From the NCBI RefSeq assembly GCF_030384665.1, contig NC_083680.1, positions 777,001 through 841,000 of the forward strand: 64,000 nucleotides of DNA, read 5' to 3'. Both the position numbers and the translations under genes were made by a program. Position 1 is the stretch's first letter, and every line of letters starts with the position of its first letter. Under the pieces are notes generated by a model. The model had not been told where the DNA came from. It did no database searches and was given only the letters and a program-made list of their open reading frames with translations. Source of the stretch: Lodderomyces elongisporus (taxonomy: Eukaryota; Ascomycota; Pichiomycetes; Serinales; Debaryomycetaceae). Positions 21,872 through 33,669 of the stretch are shown here, piece by piece.

Positions 21872-22319
21872 CAACATGGAAATCAACAAAATCTATTTAT
21901 ATCGAATGGTTAAGTTTTTATCCTTATTATTGCGAACGACCTACAATTGGTTTCTTTTCTTTTTGTTTTCTTTTTTCAGAGCAATTGGATAATAACTTTT
22001 ATACTTAATTCTTAAGGGAAAAAACTTGTTAAGATTGATAGTCTTTTCCTTTCAAGGAAGAAAGTCACCGGCTTCGCCTTTACCATGCTCCTCATACATA
22101 TATTTACATATACATGTAGTTGCTTTCGGTTAAGTTGAAGATCCCAGGTACATACTTGTTTTCGAAATTCGAATATTTGTTTTGAGAAATTCCTAGCATG
22201 TAGGAGATAAGCACGTTTTGGTATTCAGTGAATCTTCTTGGTGAATTCTTGTTCTTTTCGCCTCCGCCCCCATTCATCTGCTTAATTTTAAATTCTATTC
22301 CCAATTTTGTTTTTTACAT

Positions 22320-22327
22320 TATAAATA
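22320..22327 (+). promoter_or_regulatory. TATA box candidate of the ADH6/7-like gene
   Basis: TATAAATA lies about 195 bp upstream of the ATG at 22522. It is followed by an AC- and C-rich leader, a layout usual for strongly expressed yeast genes. Confidence 0.45.
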
Positions 22328-22521
22328 GAGGGCCCAATCCCTTTTTACAACAATTGAATAGTTTCATTCCTTCATCTTCTCCTTCTCTATTTCCATTTCC
22401 ATCCATATAAACTTACTAATCAAAATTTGAGTCAAGTTTCATATACTAGAAACAATTATATTTCAATTTCCCCCTCCCCCTTCCCCCGAAAGAGGAACAA
22501 TCATTCCCAACTATACGTAAG

Positions 22522-23634
22522 ATGATTCAAGGGAAACATCAAGTTCCAAACAAGTTTCAAGGTTTTGGTGTCGATAAAAGTGAAAACTGGAACAAACCAA
22601 AGCTCGTCACTTATGACAGAAAACCAATCAATGCACACGATGTGGTGTTGAAAAATGAAGTTTGTGGTTTGTGTTATTCAGATATCCACACTGTCAATGC
22701 TTCTTGGGCCCCATTGCAAAGAAATGACTTGGTTGTTGGTCACGAAATCATTGGTGAAGTCATTGCCGTTGGTGATGAAGTTAAAGAATACAAAGTTGGT
22801 GACAGAGTGGGTATCGGTGCATGCTCATCATCATGTCGTTCATGTAACAGATGTCAAACTGATAACGAGCAATACTGTAAGCAAGCATCTCTTACTTACA
22901 ACTCCAAGGACGTGAGATCCGAAAACTATATCACCCAAGGTGGTTACTCATCACACTCCATTGCTGATGAACAATTTGTTTTCCCAATTCCAAAGGACTT
23001 GCCATCAGTTTACGCTGCACCATTGATGTGTGCTGGTATCACCGTCTTTTCACCATTGGTTAGAAACTTGGGTGTCAATGCCAAGGGTAAGAATGTTGGT
23101 ATCATTGGTATTGGTGGTTTGGGTCACTTGGCCTTGCAATTTGCCAATGCTATGGGTGCAAATGTTGTTGCATTCTCAAGATCCTCATCTAAAAAGGACC
23201 AAGCTTTGGAACTCGGTGCCCACGAATTCATTGCTACTAATGAAGACAAGGACTGGACAACCAAGTACGACGACTACTTTGACTTGATCTTGAACTGTGC
23301 TAGTGGTGTCGATGGTTTGAACTTGGAAGAGTACTTGTCAGTTTTGAAAGTTGACAAGAAATTCATTTCTGTTGGTTTACCACCAGTCACTGAAAAGTTT
23401 GAAGTGAGTCCATTCACTTTCTTGAATCAAGGTGCTAGTTTCGGTTCATCCATGTTGGGATCCAAGGCAGAAGTCAATGAGATGTTGAACATCTCTGCCA
23501 AGCACAACGTTAAACCAATGATTGAGGAGATCCCAATAAGTGAAGAAAACTGTGCCAAGGCATTGGACAGATGTGAAGCTGGTGATGTTAGATACAGATT
23601 TGTGTTTACTGATTTCGACAAGGCCTTTAAATAA
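22522..23634 (+). CDS. NADP-dependent medium-chain alcohol dehydrogenase, ADH6/ADH7 (cinnamyl) type
   Basis: This zinc enzyme reduces aldehydes, including fusel and aromatic aldehydes, with NADPH. The protein has 370 residues. Catalytic-zinc ligands sit in VCGLCYSDIH and GHEIIGEV. The structural-zinc loop is GACSSSCRSCNRCQTDNEQYC. The Rossmann motif GIGGLGHLALQFANAMGA (about 195-212) is followed by SRSSSKKDQA, where Ser/Arg after the second strand fits NADP use. Codon choice is strongly biased (TTG, GGT, CCA), implying high expression. Length matches yeast Adh6 (360). Whether it corresponds to ADH6, ADH7 or another paralogue cannot be decided here, so no symbol is given. Confidence 0.9.
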   Translation: MIQGKHQVPNKFQGFGVDKSENWNKPKLVTYDRKPINAHDVVLKNEVCGLCYSDIHTVNASWAPLQRNDLVVGHEIIGEVIAVGDEVKEYKVGDRVGIGACSSSCRSCNRCQTDNEQYCKQASLTYNSKDVRSENYITQGGYSSHSIADEQFVFPIPKDLPSVYAAPLMCAGITVFSPLVRNLGVNAKGKNVGIIGIGGLGHLALQFANAMGANVVAFSRSSSKKDQALELGAHEFIATNEDKDWTTKYDDYFDLILNCASGVDGLNLEEYLSVLKVDKKFISVGLPPVTEKFEVSPFTFLNQGASFGSSMLGSKAEVNEMLNISAKHNVKPMIEEIPISEENCAKALDRCEAGDVRYRFVFTDFDKAFK

Positions 23635-24084
23635 ATAAATTCTATAACGGTCGGATGACAGACTTTATATACTATATAAAGAAAGAATGACAAGAATAAC
23701 GAAGACGTGATGTCATATATTAGAATTTAATAGTACATGTTTTTGAGTAACCTGATTATTGATTTTCATTTGCATTTCCTCATTCACCTGTAAGATGACA
23801 AAACTCAAAGTAGAAGATAAAAACGAAAAATGTCCATTGCACGTGAACAAAACATTTACATCTTATTGGCTTACTCAAGTTTCCTTCACCTAGTTTCACA
23901 TGTGTGTGCCAGTAAGTCTCAACACAATCTTTCCCCTTTTTGCTTTTATAGATTCTACATACTCTTGACAGCCACTGGTGGTGATTATAATAAACAGTTG
24001 TAGCAAGGTGCTCGAGTTTGAATTAGAAAAAAAAATAATAAAAAAAAAAAAGAGCAATATCGAAAGTTAAAAGTTATTAAAAAG

Positions 24085-24124
<40 letters not shown>

Positions 24125-24361
24125 ACAGCTAAAAAACCAAATAGAGTTTTAGTCAATACATAAACGAATAAAATAGCAATCACTTTATCATCAAAGAATA
24201 TGTGTAAAAATTCTAGTTCCGATTGTATGGGAGGGAACAAGTGAGTTATATGTTTTCTTCGCCTTTCGTCTTCATCTTCATCAACATCTCCAACACCGTT
24301 TCCATTGCTGAAATCTATGAAAAAAGGACCAAAAAAAAGAAACAAAACTACTGAAATATTC
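23635..24361. other. convergent 3' region with TA microsatellite
   Basis: This is the shared downstream region between the ADH gene and CSR1. It contains a TA dinucleotide run at 24089-24122 and A-rich tracts. No gene is supported. Confidence 0.7.
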
Positions 24362-26266
24362 TCAATGTCCCACAGTCAAGGTATGGTCTCTGTCGTAGAT
24401 GCCTCGGTTTCTAACATAAGGGTCCAACTCTATATAGTTCTTTGATAACGCAATGTTCAAATCAATCTTGTCTTTCAAATACCTATCAGAGACTTGTGGG
24501 TTCGTACTTTCAACCCATCTTCTAGTCGTTTCAAAGAATCTGGTAAACAAGTAATCTCTCTCTCTTCTTAATCTGGCATACTCAGCATCCTTCTTTCTTG
24601 GTGGATATTCATCTTGTGGCTCAGGAATGGGGTAGAAACCTCTAGTGGTATCTTCACCTCCCAAGTAGTCTGGAATCAAGATTGGGTCGATAAACTTGGA
24701 CAACTCCTTTGCATCCTTGGTGAAATGAATTTTGGACGCAACAACTGGGTCCAACCAGTTTTTGATAATGTTCCAAACTGTTGAAAAGATCCATGGTGCA
24801 TTGTGAATCAAAATGAATCCCAAAGTTTCTGGATAGTGCGCCTCAAACACATCAGCCAAAAACTTGATTGTGGCATAATCGGCATTTTTCAATGAAAATC
24901 CAGTCAAGTCAAACACAATGGTACACGTGTCAACCGACTCACTAACTTCTCTCAAGAATAGTCTAACCCACTCAATGGTAACCACTGCGTACCTTTGGTT
25001 TTGTGGCAAAGGTGAATCTGCAGTCATGTGTTTCTTGGCTTGGAAAGTAAAAATCGGGTTATTATTCTTGTCTCTGCCCTTAATCCATGATTTCTCAGTG
25101 GTGAAATTCTTGATAAAGCCTTGGTTGGTGCCATTCAAGTACGATGGTGCATCACCCTCCATTGCCCAATCATCAGTTGGAAACTCAGTGGCCCTCCAAT
25201 TCAAAGATTTGGTCAACATTTCCAAAGCCTTCTCGGTATCCCATTTTCTAGCTCTAACAAACTTAAGCATCAAGTTATCAACCAAGTCATTACGAGTAAC
25301 CTTGTAAAAAGCAGTGTGGATTTCCTTAGGGCTGTATTTATCAAAACTTGGTAGAATAGAAGTATCTGGGTGTACTTTAACTGGTTTGTTGACTGTACTC
25401 AGGTAAAGATCAACTAGAGCACCACCACCATTAATTTGTTCTTGTTGTGATTGATATTGCTGCTGGTTATGGTTATGATTGTGATTGTGGTGATTGTGGT
25501 GATTGTGGTGATTATGGTGGTTGTTGTGGCCTTGCTGTTGTTGGGATGGACGGTTGATTCTTCCACCGTATGCCTTGCCATTGCTTTGTTTGCCATTGCT
25601 GAAAATATGAGCGGGAAAATCATCGTAGTCAGTCAAGGTGGTTGAGGCTGTGACAAATGTTTCCATTGAGGCAATTGATTCAGCGTCATCGTTGTCGTAA
25701 TTACCATAGTTTCCATTAGAAACACCGTTGAATGCACCTGCACCTGTACCTGCACCTGCTGAGCTTCCATCAAAGTCGTCGGCGTATTCAAAAGCCAACT
25801 TGTAATGGTGAGCATAGATCGAGTAAATGTCTTCAGCTGGGATGTCAACAGGTTGGTATCTTTCGGCAGAGGAGTGGCTTTGGATCTGTGTCATTCTCTT
25901 TGAATTTGCTGGTGGGCTTCCACTGGCAGCACCAACTGAGGCAGAGTTTGCGACGCTGGCAGTTGATTTTTTAGAGCCAAACAAGCCCAATTTCTTTTTT
26001 GAAGCGGAGCTTTTGGTTGAGTTCAACGAGCCTCTTGTATTTGATTTGCTCAATGAGTTGCTTGCAAGGCCCTGTGACTCGTCAAAATGGGAGGTTGAAG
26101 TTGATGCAACAAAGCACTGCTTATATGGCAAATCAGAGTTACCAATGTTGATTTCGTAACCCAAGTATTTCAAAAAGTATGCCCATGTTTGTTTCAAAAC
26201 AATCTCTTGATCAGCGTTAAGGGTCTGAATTCTACCCAAACGGTATTTAACGTTATCTGAAGACAT
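24362..26266 (-). CDS. CSR1: SEC14-family phosphatidylinositol transfer protein Csr1 (Sfh2)
   Basis: This lipid-transfer protein of the SEC14 superfamily is linked in yeast to phospholipid turnover and squalene/sterol handling. The protein has 634 residues. The N-terminal LNADQEIVLKQTWAYFLKYLG matches the Csr1 start. A long low-complexity insert (about 60-300) includes Ser-rich and His/Asn-rich repeats. The CRAL-TRIO N domain is at about 312-360 (LMLKFVRARKWDTEKALEML). The lipid-binding domain is at about 400-537 (TIVFDLTGFSLKNADY, FEAHYPETLGFILIHNAPWIF, NIIKNWLDPVVASKIHFTK, IPDYLGGED). A charged helical tail follows. The insert makes it about 220 residues longer than yeast Csr1 (408). Confidence 0.9.
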   Translation of the reverse strand: MSSDNVKYRLGRIQTLNADQEIVLKQTWAYFLKYLGYEINIGNSDLPYKQCFVASTSTSHFDESQGLASNSLSKSNTRGSLNSTKSSASKKKLGLFGSKKSTASVANSASVGAASGSPPANSKRMTQIQSHSSAERYQPVDIPAEDIYSIYAHHYKLAFEYADDFDGSSAGAGTGAGAFNGVSNGNYGNYDNDDAESIASMETFVTASTTLTDYDDFPAHIFSNGKQSNGKAYGGRINRPSQQQQGHNNHHNHHNHHNHHNHNHNHNQQQYQSQQEQINGGGALVDLYLSTVNKPVKVHPDTSILPSFDKYSPKEIHTAFYKVTRNDLVDNLMLKFVRARKWDTEKALEMLTKSLNWRATEFPTDDWAMEGDAPSYLNGTNQGFIKNFTTEKSWIKGRDKNNNPIFTFQAKKHMTADSPLPQNQRYAVVTIEWVRLFLREVSESVDTCTIVFDLTGFSLKNADYATIKFLADVFEAHYPETLGFILIHNAPWIFSTVWNIIKNWLDPVVASKIHFTKDAKELSKFIDPILIPDYLGGEDTTRGFYPIPEPQDEYPPRKKDAEYARLRRERDYLFTRFFETTRRWVESTNPQVSDRYLKDKIDLNIALSKNYIELDPYVRNRGIYDRDHTLTVGH

Positions 26267-26575
26267 TTTGTTTTTAAAAAAAAAAATTTAAAATTAAAAT
26301 CAGAAATGGTGGTGGTGAAGGGAAGGATTTAACAAAGGACGGAACCTGTGTGTGTATATGTGTTTGTAGAAGCGGCGATGGGTAGTCTTTTCTTTTTTTT
26401 TTTTTTAACAATAAAAAAATAGTAAATATGTCTATAGAAAAGGTGGTAGATTATCTAAAACAGCTCAATGGACTTGATGGAAATCGCTATCGTCTATATC
26501 TGATCTATTTTTGTAAGGTTTTGTTTTTATTTTTCCTCCTATTTTTTCTTTCTTTTTTTTTTCTTTTTTTTTTTT

Positions 26576-26600
26576 GGGGGGGGGGGGGGGGGGAGGGGGG
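26576..26600 (+). repeat. long G-run
   Basis: Eighteen consecutive G (26576-26593) and, after one A, six more. G-quadruplex formation is possible, and replication or sequencing slippage is likely. Confidence 0.85.
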
Positions 26601-26871
26601 ACTTGAATGTTCTTTTTTAGATTATTTTTGGTGGGTATTCCTGTGTTTGCTTTACTATTTTTTTGTCAAGATCCCGATTTCGTCAGTTACCAGGGTCAAG
26701 CGTGTAATGGACGTGGTGTTTACACAGACTAATGGATTATGGAATAACGATACTAAGAAGTAGGAGTAGAAGTATAATGAACAAACAAAAGAGTTAGTAA
26801 ATAGGAATTGATTTATGAAGAGAAGGGAGGAGGGGGGGGAGCAGCGAGAAAGACGAGGGAATTCTAGTTAC

Positions 26872-26906
<35 letters not shown>

Positions 26907-28518
26907 GTATTCTCTCTCTGTTGCTGTTACTGTTGATGGAAACCCAATGCAAATTATGGAAATTTAAAATAAAATATAAAATATAAAATAAAATTTAAAA
27001 TTAAAAATATAAAATTAAAAAATAAAAAATTTGTTAAAACCGTCGTTATTTCCATTCACTGTGAAAAATCAATTAAAAAAAAAAATTAAAAAAAAATAAA
27101 AAAATTAAAAAAAAGGGGAGAGTGTTTCTTTACTTGTGAAAAAAACAAAGAAAAAAATTTTGGTTGGAATTTTAGTTAGTGTTCAACAAATTACAGTTTA
27201 TAGGATATTACTAGTAATACACAGTGTGGGCTTTCCATTCTTCCTCCCCTTCTTCTCCTTCTCCTTCTCCTTCTCCTTCTCCTCCTTCTCCCCACACACA
27301 GACAGACGCGCACGAGATGTACCAATTGGGAAAGCAGAAATGTGTTATAATGGTCAATCAATACAACATTTCACAATTTCTATTCTCTTTTTGTATTAGC
27401 ATGTGCATCTCGGTCTGTAAATATGAATTCTTTTTTGTAAATGTGTGTCTCCTATGCCTATTTTTTTTTACAAAAAAAATCGGTATTATCCTGTGCTGAC
27501 CTTGGAAGGAATGAGGGGTCAATTATTTTTTTTAATTTATTTATTTTATTTATTTTGTTTTTATTTATATTTTTATTTTATTTTTTTTGTATATTTCAAT
27601 GTGTTCAAGTTTGGATTATTCGTTAAGACCGTCGATACATTTGGCAGAGCACTGACACTCTCAAAGTCAAACGTCATTTTTTTTTAATTTCCTTTTTCCT
27701 TATTTCTTTTTTTCTTTTTTTTTACTTTTTAAAAAAATTTAACAACGGTGTTTGCTATAAAGAGATTGGAGAAGTAGGAATGGAAAGCACAAAGACAAAG
27801 AGGTGCTTGAATAATAACAACAACAAAAGTAAGTTCCCACTTTGGGTAATACACAAGTGGACATCTTTATATGCTGTTTCACAACAACGACAACAACAAG
27901 AAAGAATAAGAATACAGATCCGCTGAAGTTCCAATGCAAATTAATCAATGAAACAGGGTCTGTTTTACTTTACCTTCAACCCCACCCCACCCCACCTTAC
28001 TCTCATTTCCCCCATCCACATCCGCTCCTCTTTTTCTTTTTTTTATTCTTCTTCTTCTTCTTCTTCTCTGTACTTCCAACGTTTACATTCCATGTAATTT
28101 TCCCATGTGGAGAAAACACATAGTTGCTAAATTTTTCACATTGTTCATTGGTGAAGAAAATAGATTTTCTCTCTCTCCCTCTCTCTCTCCCTCTCTCTCC
28201 CTCTCTCTCTCCCTCTCTCTCCCTCTCCCTCTCTCTCCTACTTTCAGGTTCCCCACCTTTTTTCAAGGGAAGCTCCTGCACAATCAATCACTTAGTGCAA
28301 TCGTCTTGTTCTCCGCCTTCTCACACTTCTTCCATCCTCTCTGCACTTTCCATTTTAATTTTTTTTTTATTTTTTTTTTTATTTTTTTTTTTATTTTTTT
28401 TAAATTTTTGCCCCTCCTTCGAAGCACAAGCGCAGCATTTTACGATAGACTAAACGGAACAGCCACAACATGTTGTATGCAACATAGAAGAAAGGAAATA
28501 ATAGGTGATGGAATAGAT

Positions 28519-28538
28519 GGGGGGGGGGGGGGGGGGGG
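28519..28538 (+). repeat. 20-base G-run followed by an A-run
   Basis: Twenty consecutive G are followed within a few bases by about 19 A. The length is doubtful in any assembly. Confidence 0.85.
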
Positions 28539-28698
28539 AAACGCAAAAAAAAAAAAAAAAAAAAGAAAAAGACAAATGAGAGGAATGTCGTTACAATACA
28601 TATGGGACATCTCAAACAACCTTGTACCAACAGATCTACATCCAACTGCTGTGTCTGTGTACTGGTTTGTTTGTTTGTTTGCTTGCTTGTGTTTTTTT

Positions 28699-28742
28699 TT
28701 TTCTTTTCTTTTCTTTTCTTTTCTTTTCTTTTCTTTTCTTTT
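28699..28742 (+). repeat. (TTTTC)n pentanucleotide microsatellite
   Basis: About eight tandem TTTTC units with a one-base variant at the right end. Confidence 0.9.
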
Positions 28743-29921
28743 CTATTCTTTTCTATTTGCCTTTTTTTGCTTAGATCGCTAAACTCACTCTTGCCACGAG
28801 ACACCTCTTGCTAATACAACAGGTTGACTAATTGGTTAGGTCAACAAATTAAAGAAACGTATCATTTGACTTCATTCTATAATGATCGCCACAAATTCAA
28901 CCCAGCGTATCTTGCACTTTTACCTCTTATCCCATCCAGCCACCTCCATCATCATTGGAATTTTTATCTTTGGCTATTTTTCAAGTCCATGTTCATATTC
29001 TATTCCATGTACTTAATAATCTTTTTTTTCTTTTACATTTATTATTATTATCATTATTATTATTGTTACCATTATTTCTGGATTTGCATTCAAAGTCCCT
29101 TTTCTGAATTGGGCAATGGCCAATTAACCTTCTCAATTTCCCACAACCTTTCTCCTTGTACTTGTTGGTTGGAAACACCAACTTTGTAATTATACTATTG
29201 CAGGTATTCTCTCACTTGGGATTTGAACAACCGTATTAGGAAATAAATCTTTTCATCACCAATTTCCACATTCTTTGAAAGAAAACATTTCTTTTTTTTT
29301 TTTTTTTTCTTTTTCTCATCTAAATTTATTTATCCGCTATCGCCGTTAAATGCATCAACATAGACCGAGATACACACACAAAAAATATTTACAAAGACAC
29401 ACAAGCATATATTCACACCAAGGCACGTGAAGAAAGTAAAGAAAGCAAAGAAAGCAAAAAACTTGACTACTCAACAAAAAAAAAAAAAAAAAAAAAAAGG
29501 ACGTGACATATCCTTCCATCCCTCTATAGCTCAAGGCAACGCTCACTGACCCTTTACACCTTCAAATGCGACTACAGATATCAAATCACGATCTCAACAC
29601 AGCACTTCTTCTCTTCTCTTCTCTTCTTTTGTCCTTTTTCTTTCTCTTTCTCTTTCTCTTTCTCTTTCTCTTTCTCTTTTTCTTTTGTTCTTTTTGCAAC
29701 CACCTTCAAATTGTATATCCTTTACATTCCATATTCAACGTTGTAGAAGTACCAAACTGAATCAAATCAACGACAAGTTAGCTAAGATAATATCGATATA
29801 AAATTCTATACAGTAATAATGATACTATTGAAAGTAATCGAGGTGTTCAAAGGAAAAGGTATAGGCAAACACCTTGAATTTTTATTTTGTGAAAAGAAAT
29901 AAAAAAAAAAAAAAGAAGAAG

Positions 29922-29923
<2 letters not shown>

Positions 29924-30015
<92 letters not shown>
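29924..30015 (+). repeat. (AC)46 dinucleotide microsatellite
   Basis: An uninterrupted run of 46 AC units lies about 105 bp past the stop codon of the NUP1-like gene. It should be highly variable between strains. Confidence 0.95.
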
Positions 30016-30018
<3 letters not shown>

Positions 30019-30120
30019 TAAACAAAACCAGCCCTTCTAACCAAATTAAACTTTGGCACATGAGACGATTGAAGCGCACTCACATTTCGACTCATACACC
30101 ACCAGATTGTCCTCAAGTTA

Positions 30121-33100
30121 TTACCTTCTCCTACTTCTGGGTACAATCACTCGACGTGGATTGACTTGCGGGGTTTTCACAGGAAATCCAGCGGATGGTG
30201 TTGGAGAAGATACACCGGCAGCGCCAGCACCAAACCCGCCAAATCCTCCAAAATTACCGACAGTGTTCGGATTAGCACCAAAGCCGAGGGATCCAGAATT
30301 AGTGGTTTGTTGCAGACCTGCGTTGAATGAAAATTGCAGCGTGGGAGCTTGCCCAAAACCACTAGCAAACGATGGTTGTGCTGGTTGCGGTTGCAGCAGC
30401 GATAGACCAAACATACCCACCAGCTGCTGCTGCGATGGTTGCAGCTGTGAAGGAGGAACCTGTCCAAACCCTGCAACTGTTGCACCATTACTGGAACCAA
30501 ACGGTGTTGACTCCCTACTTCCACGAGAATGATTACCAAATATCGTAGCTGGATCAGGTGTTGGGTCCTTACTACCAGTAAAATTAAACAGTGGTGCATT
30601 TTGCGACAAATGAGGAACCGTTGCCTTGAAATCAAACCTTGCTATTGATCCTGGCACTGATCCCGAAGCTGGTGCAGACTTTGGTGCAAACATAGGTGCG
30701 GGTGTTGGGGTGGTTGAACGAGCATCTAAAGTGGGTTTGTTTTGTGAGTTCAAAGGTTGAGCAAACGTAAACGGTGCTGCTTGTTTTGGAGCACTTGATG
30801 CAGATTGACCTCCAAATAAGGAATTGCCAAATGATGGTGCAGGAGGATCTGCAGTAGATGCCGTTGACGCTGTTGGTGCAGTAGGATCTGCCGGAGTAGA
30901 CTTCTTACTTTGCGCACCACCAAACACAAACGATGGTTTGGGAGTAGTGCTAGATTCTTTACTTTGTGCACCACCAAACACAAACGATGGTTTGGGAGTC
31001 AATTCCTCAGATGGCTTTTGTGATGAAAAAGGCTTTGCTTGAGAATTACTTGCACTTTTACTGAAATCAAAAAGATTCGTGGCAGAAGAACCTTTGCTTT
31101 CTGCAAGCGCGGCCACTCCATCTTTCTTTTCGCTATTTTGGTTCATTGATGACGGCGTAAACGAAAAGGATGAAGCAGAGGAGGCAGGTTTGACTTTGCC
31201 AGTGGCAGCTGTATCTGACGTAACATTTGCATCAACTCTAGTACCAGGTGCACTAAAGTTTAATAAACTCGTTTCAGTAGCATTTGCGGGGGAATCACCC
31301 GTAGCAGCTTTTGTAAAAGTGCTTGAGGTTTCTTCAAGCCCATCCTCTTTCGTCCTCTTGATGGTGCTGGAATTATTCGTAAATGCAAAAAGTCCCTTCT
31401 TAGCATCATTCTTTGAGCGAGCGAAATTGAAGAGCGAGTTGGAACTGATAGCGGGAGTACCACTCATTCCGGTCTCTAGAGAGGAATTATCGCTTTTGGG
31501 TGTATCTTCAGCATAATTTCCAGTTATCTGGCTCATAGGTTTTTTGCGCTTGGGTGCACCTTCATCTTCCAGATCCCGTGTGGCAACCTCTTTAATACCA
31601 GCATCAAAAAATTTATTACTGGCATTGCTCAGAACAATTGTTTCGGATTTGTTCTCGGCCCGATCCTCCATCTTGCTTTGGTTAACAGTGGGATTGAATT
31701 TGAAGAGTGGTGGTGCCTGTGTTGTTTTTGAATTAAAAGTCGAGGAAGAAGGATTATTCGTTGTACCTTCTTCGGCTGTATCATCCTCTGATTTACCGCC
31801 AAATTTAAACACTGGAGCTTTCTCACCTGCCAATGATGTTGTTGTGGTGTTTCCAAAAGAAAATTTAGGTTTAATGCCAGGGCTTGTTTTTGACTTGGTA
31901 TCATCACCTTGCTTAACTGATGCATGGTCAAACTTGAAAACCGATTTGGTTGATTTACCTGACGACATTTTTGGGCCACCAGAGTTGGCTTCGAGAGTGT
32001 TAGTGTTATTGTTAGTGTTATTGTTAGTGTTGGTGTTGGTGTTGGTGTTAGTGTTGGTGTTGGTGTTAGTGTTGGTGTTAGTGTTGGTGTTGGTGTTGGT
32101 GTTAGTGTTAGTGTTAGTGTTAGTGTTGTTACCAAAAGAAAACAATGATGCCTTGTCTCCAAAATTTCCTGCGTCTGATACCTCCATCGTTTTAGGGTTT
32201 GCGTTAAATGCCGACTTTGTCGAAGATGCTACGCTCATCGTATTATCCGGTAAGTCAGAATTAGAAGACTTTAAAATCTCCTTAAAAGGAGCTTCGTTAA
32301 CTTCAAATTTAAATCCAGGTGAGGGCTTTACATAGTCTTGTTTCTTTGCACCGTCCTTACCAGCGACAGCCTCCTCAACTTTCCAATCTCTGATCTTAAT
32401 AATATCTCCAATCGATTGTTTGGTCTTTACAAAATCGGAATCAAGCTCCAAATTGATTTTACTCTTTGTTAAGTTGCGATTTTTATCTCTTCTAGTGGTA
32501 CCATTTCTGAAATCCAAAACTGTATTGTCATCGATGTCATCATCTTGCTGCGGTTGCAAGTTGGTGATACCAACTTTCTTTAATGATTTCTGAGAGAATT
32601 TTGGAACAGGAATGCTGTTGTCATAGTTCAAATCTGCTTTTATGGTCTTTTCAGGGGGTTGAGACACGTCGTAATAAAAATCCTTCATTACAAACCCTTG
32701 TTTCTTTATTCGTTTGTTTTGTTTTGACGCATTATTTCCTCGTTCCTCGTCTATCAACTTCCGTTTACGACTCTGTTTAAAACTAAGAACAGAATCTAGA
32801 AGCGTAGTGTTAGTTGTCTGTGTGCCGCAATTCACTTTATTGATATGTCCAGAATCCTCAGTCATTGTTTCGTCCAAAGTGGTATTGTATCGCATCTTCT
32901 TGTATCTCTTCCCATTTGGATTGATTTCTGGCTCAAGAAGCTGCATTGTTCGCTTTTGAAGCACTACTCGATTCCTTTCGCGAGGATCAACATGCAAAAA
33001 TATAGGTTTGAAATAACTGTTTCTGCTTGCAAAGATATCCGTAGATTGCAGTATATCTTCAGAAGCTTCCGCATAAGCTAAATCGTCAATTCCAGTATGG

Positions 33101-33210
33101 GCCACATAGGGCAACTCCACTATGGGTGAAACCTCTTTGCTGTCAGGAAAAGTACTGCTTTTATTCGCAGTGCTTTCTATTGTGTTGGAATCGTCGACAT
33201 TTTCTTTTCC

Positions 33211-33243
<33 letters not shown>

Positions 33244-33669
33244 GTGGCGATTGCTGTTGTTGTTACCACTGGTGCCTTCGTTATTACCTTTTCGAGCTGA
33301 GCTCAAGACTATCCGTCTTTCTAAATCATTGAACAATTCTTCACTCTCATTCTTGTAGTTTTGCATCAAATTCAAATAAGATCCACTCGTTTTCCCCCCG
33401 TTGATCTCGGCAGCTATCGAAAGTGACCGTGGTACTGATGCAAGTTGCTGTTGATGGCCCTGAATGGAAAGCAGTCTCTTCTTTTCAGAGATACTCATGT
33501 CAGTCACTGGCATATTTGCAATTTCAACTTGCTCATCAATTGTAGTGTTATCATCGTGTAGGTTTTTTTTATAGTTTTTATTTTTATTGTCATTATTCGG
33601 AGCTTTAGATGTGCCCTTTTTAAACACCCTTTTTATCTTTGTAAGGTACGAAGACCAAGAATCGTCCAT
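30121..33669 (-). CDS. NUP1: FG-repeat nucleoporin, Nup1-like (nuclear basket)
   Basis: The product is probably a nuclear-basket nucleoporin that binds karyopherins through FG repeats. From the ATG at 33669 it has 1182 residues. An earlier frame start at 33699 is not preferred. The N-terminus DDSWSSYLTKIKRVFKKG looks like the membrane-binding amphipathic helix of Nup1/Nup60. Basic segments (KRYKKMRYN, KRKLIDEERG, KQNKRIKKQG) may be nuclear import signals. The second half has spaced FSFG, FKFG and FVFG repeats, then FG and GFG repeats. An (Asn-Thr)n run lies near residue 510-560. The basic tail RRVIVPRSRRR parallels the basic end of yeast Nup1. Nup60 or Nup2 homology is less likely, as no Ran-binding domain is seen. 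Confidence 0.75.
31996..32130 (-). repeat. GTGTTA/GTGTTG hexanucleotide repeat coding for (Asn-Thr)n
   Basis: About 22 imperfect hexanucleotide units run in frame inside the nucleoporin gene, coding alternating Asn and Thr between FG blocks. Confidence 0.9.

Larger units (their letters stand above)
26267..30120. other. 3.85-kb low-complexity intergenic region
   Basis: No gene is supported in this gap between the CSR1 start and the NUP1-like stop. It is filled with T- and A-runs, AAAAT-type tracts (26960-27110), CTTCTC tracts (27240-27290), CT-rich runs (28160-28240), TTTTC units and an AC microsatellite. Frames here encode only Phe/Leu/Ser- or Lys-rich low complexity. CSR1 promoter sequence must lie at its left end. 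Confidence 0.7.

Noticed and set aside
27136..28782. Several open frames rich in Phe, Leu and Ser
   Set aside because: They are translations of pyrimidine tracts and microsatellites with no non-repetitive protein text.
30121..30532. Plus-strand frames over the nucleoporin gene
   Set aside because: They are shadows of the FG-repeat coding strand, produced by its codon composition.
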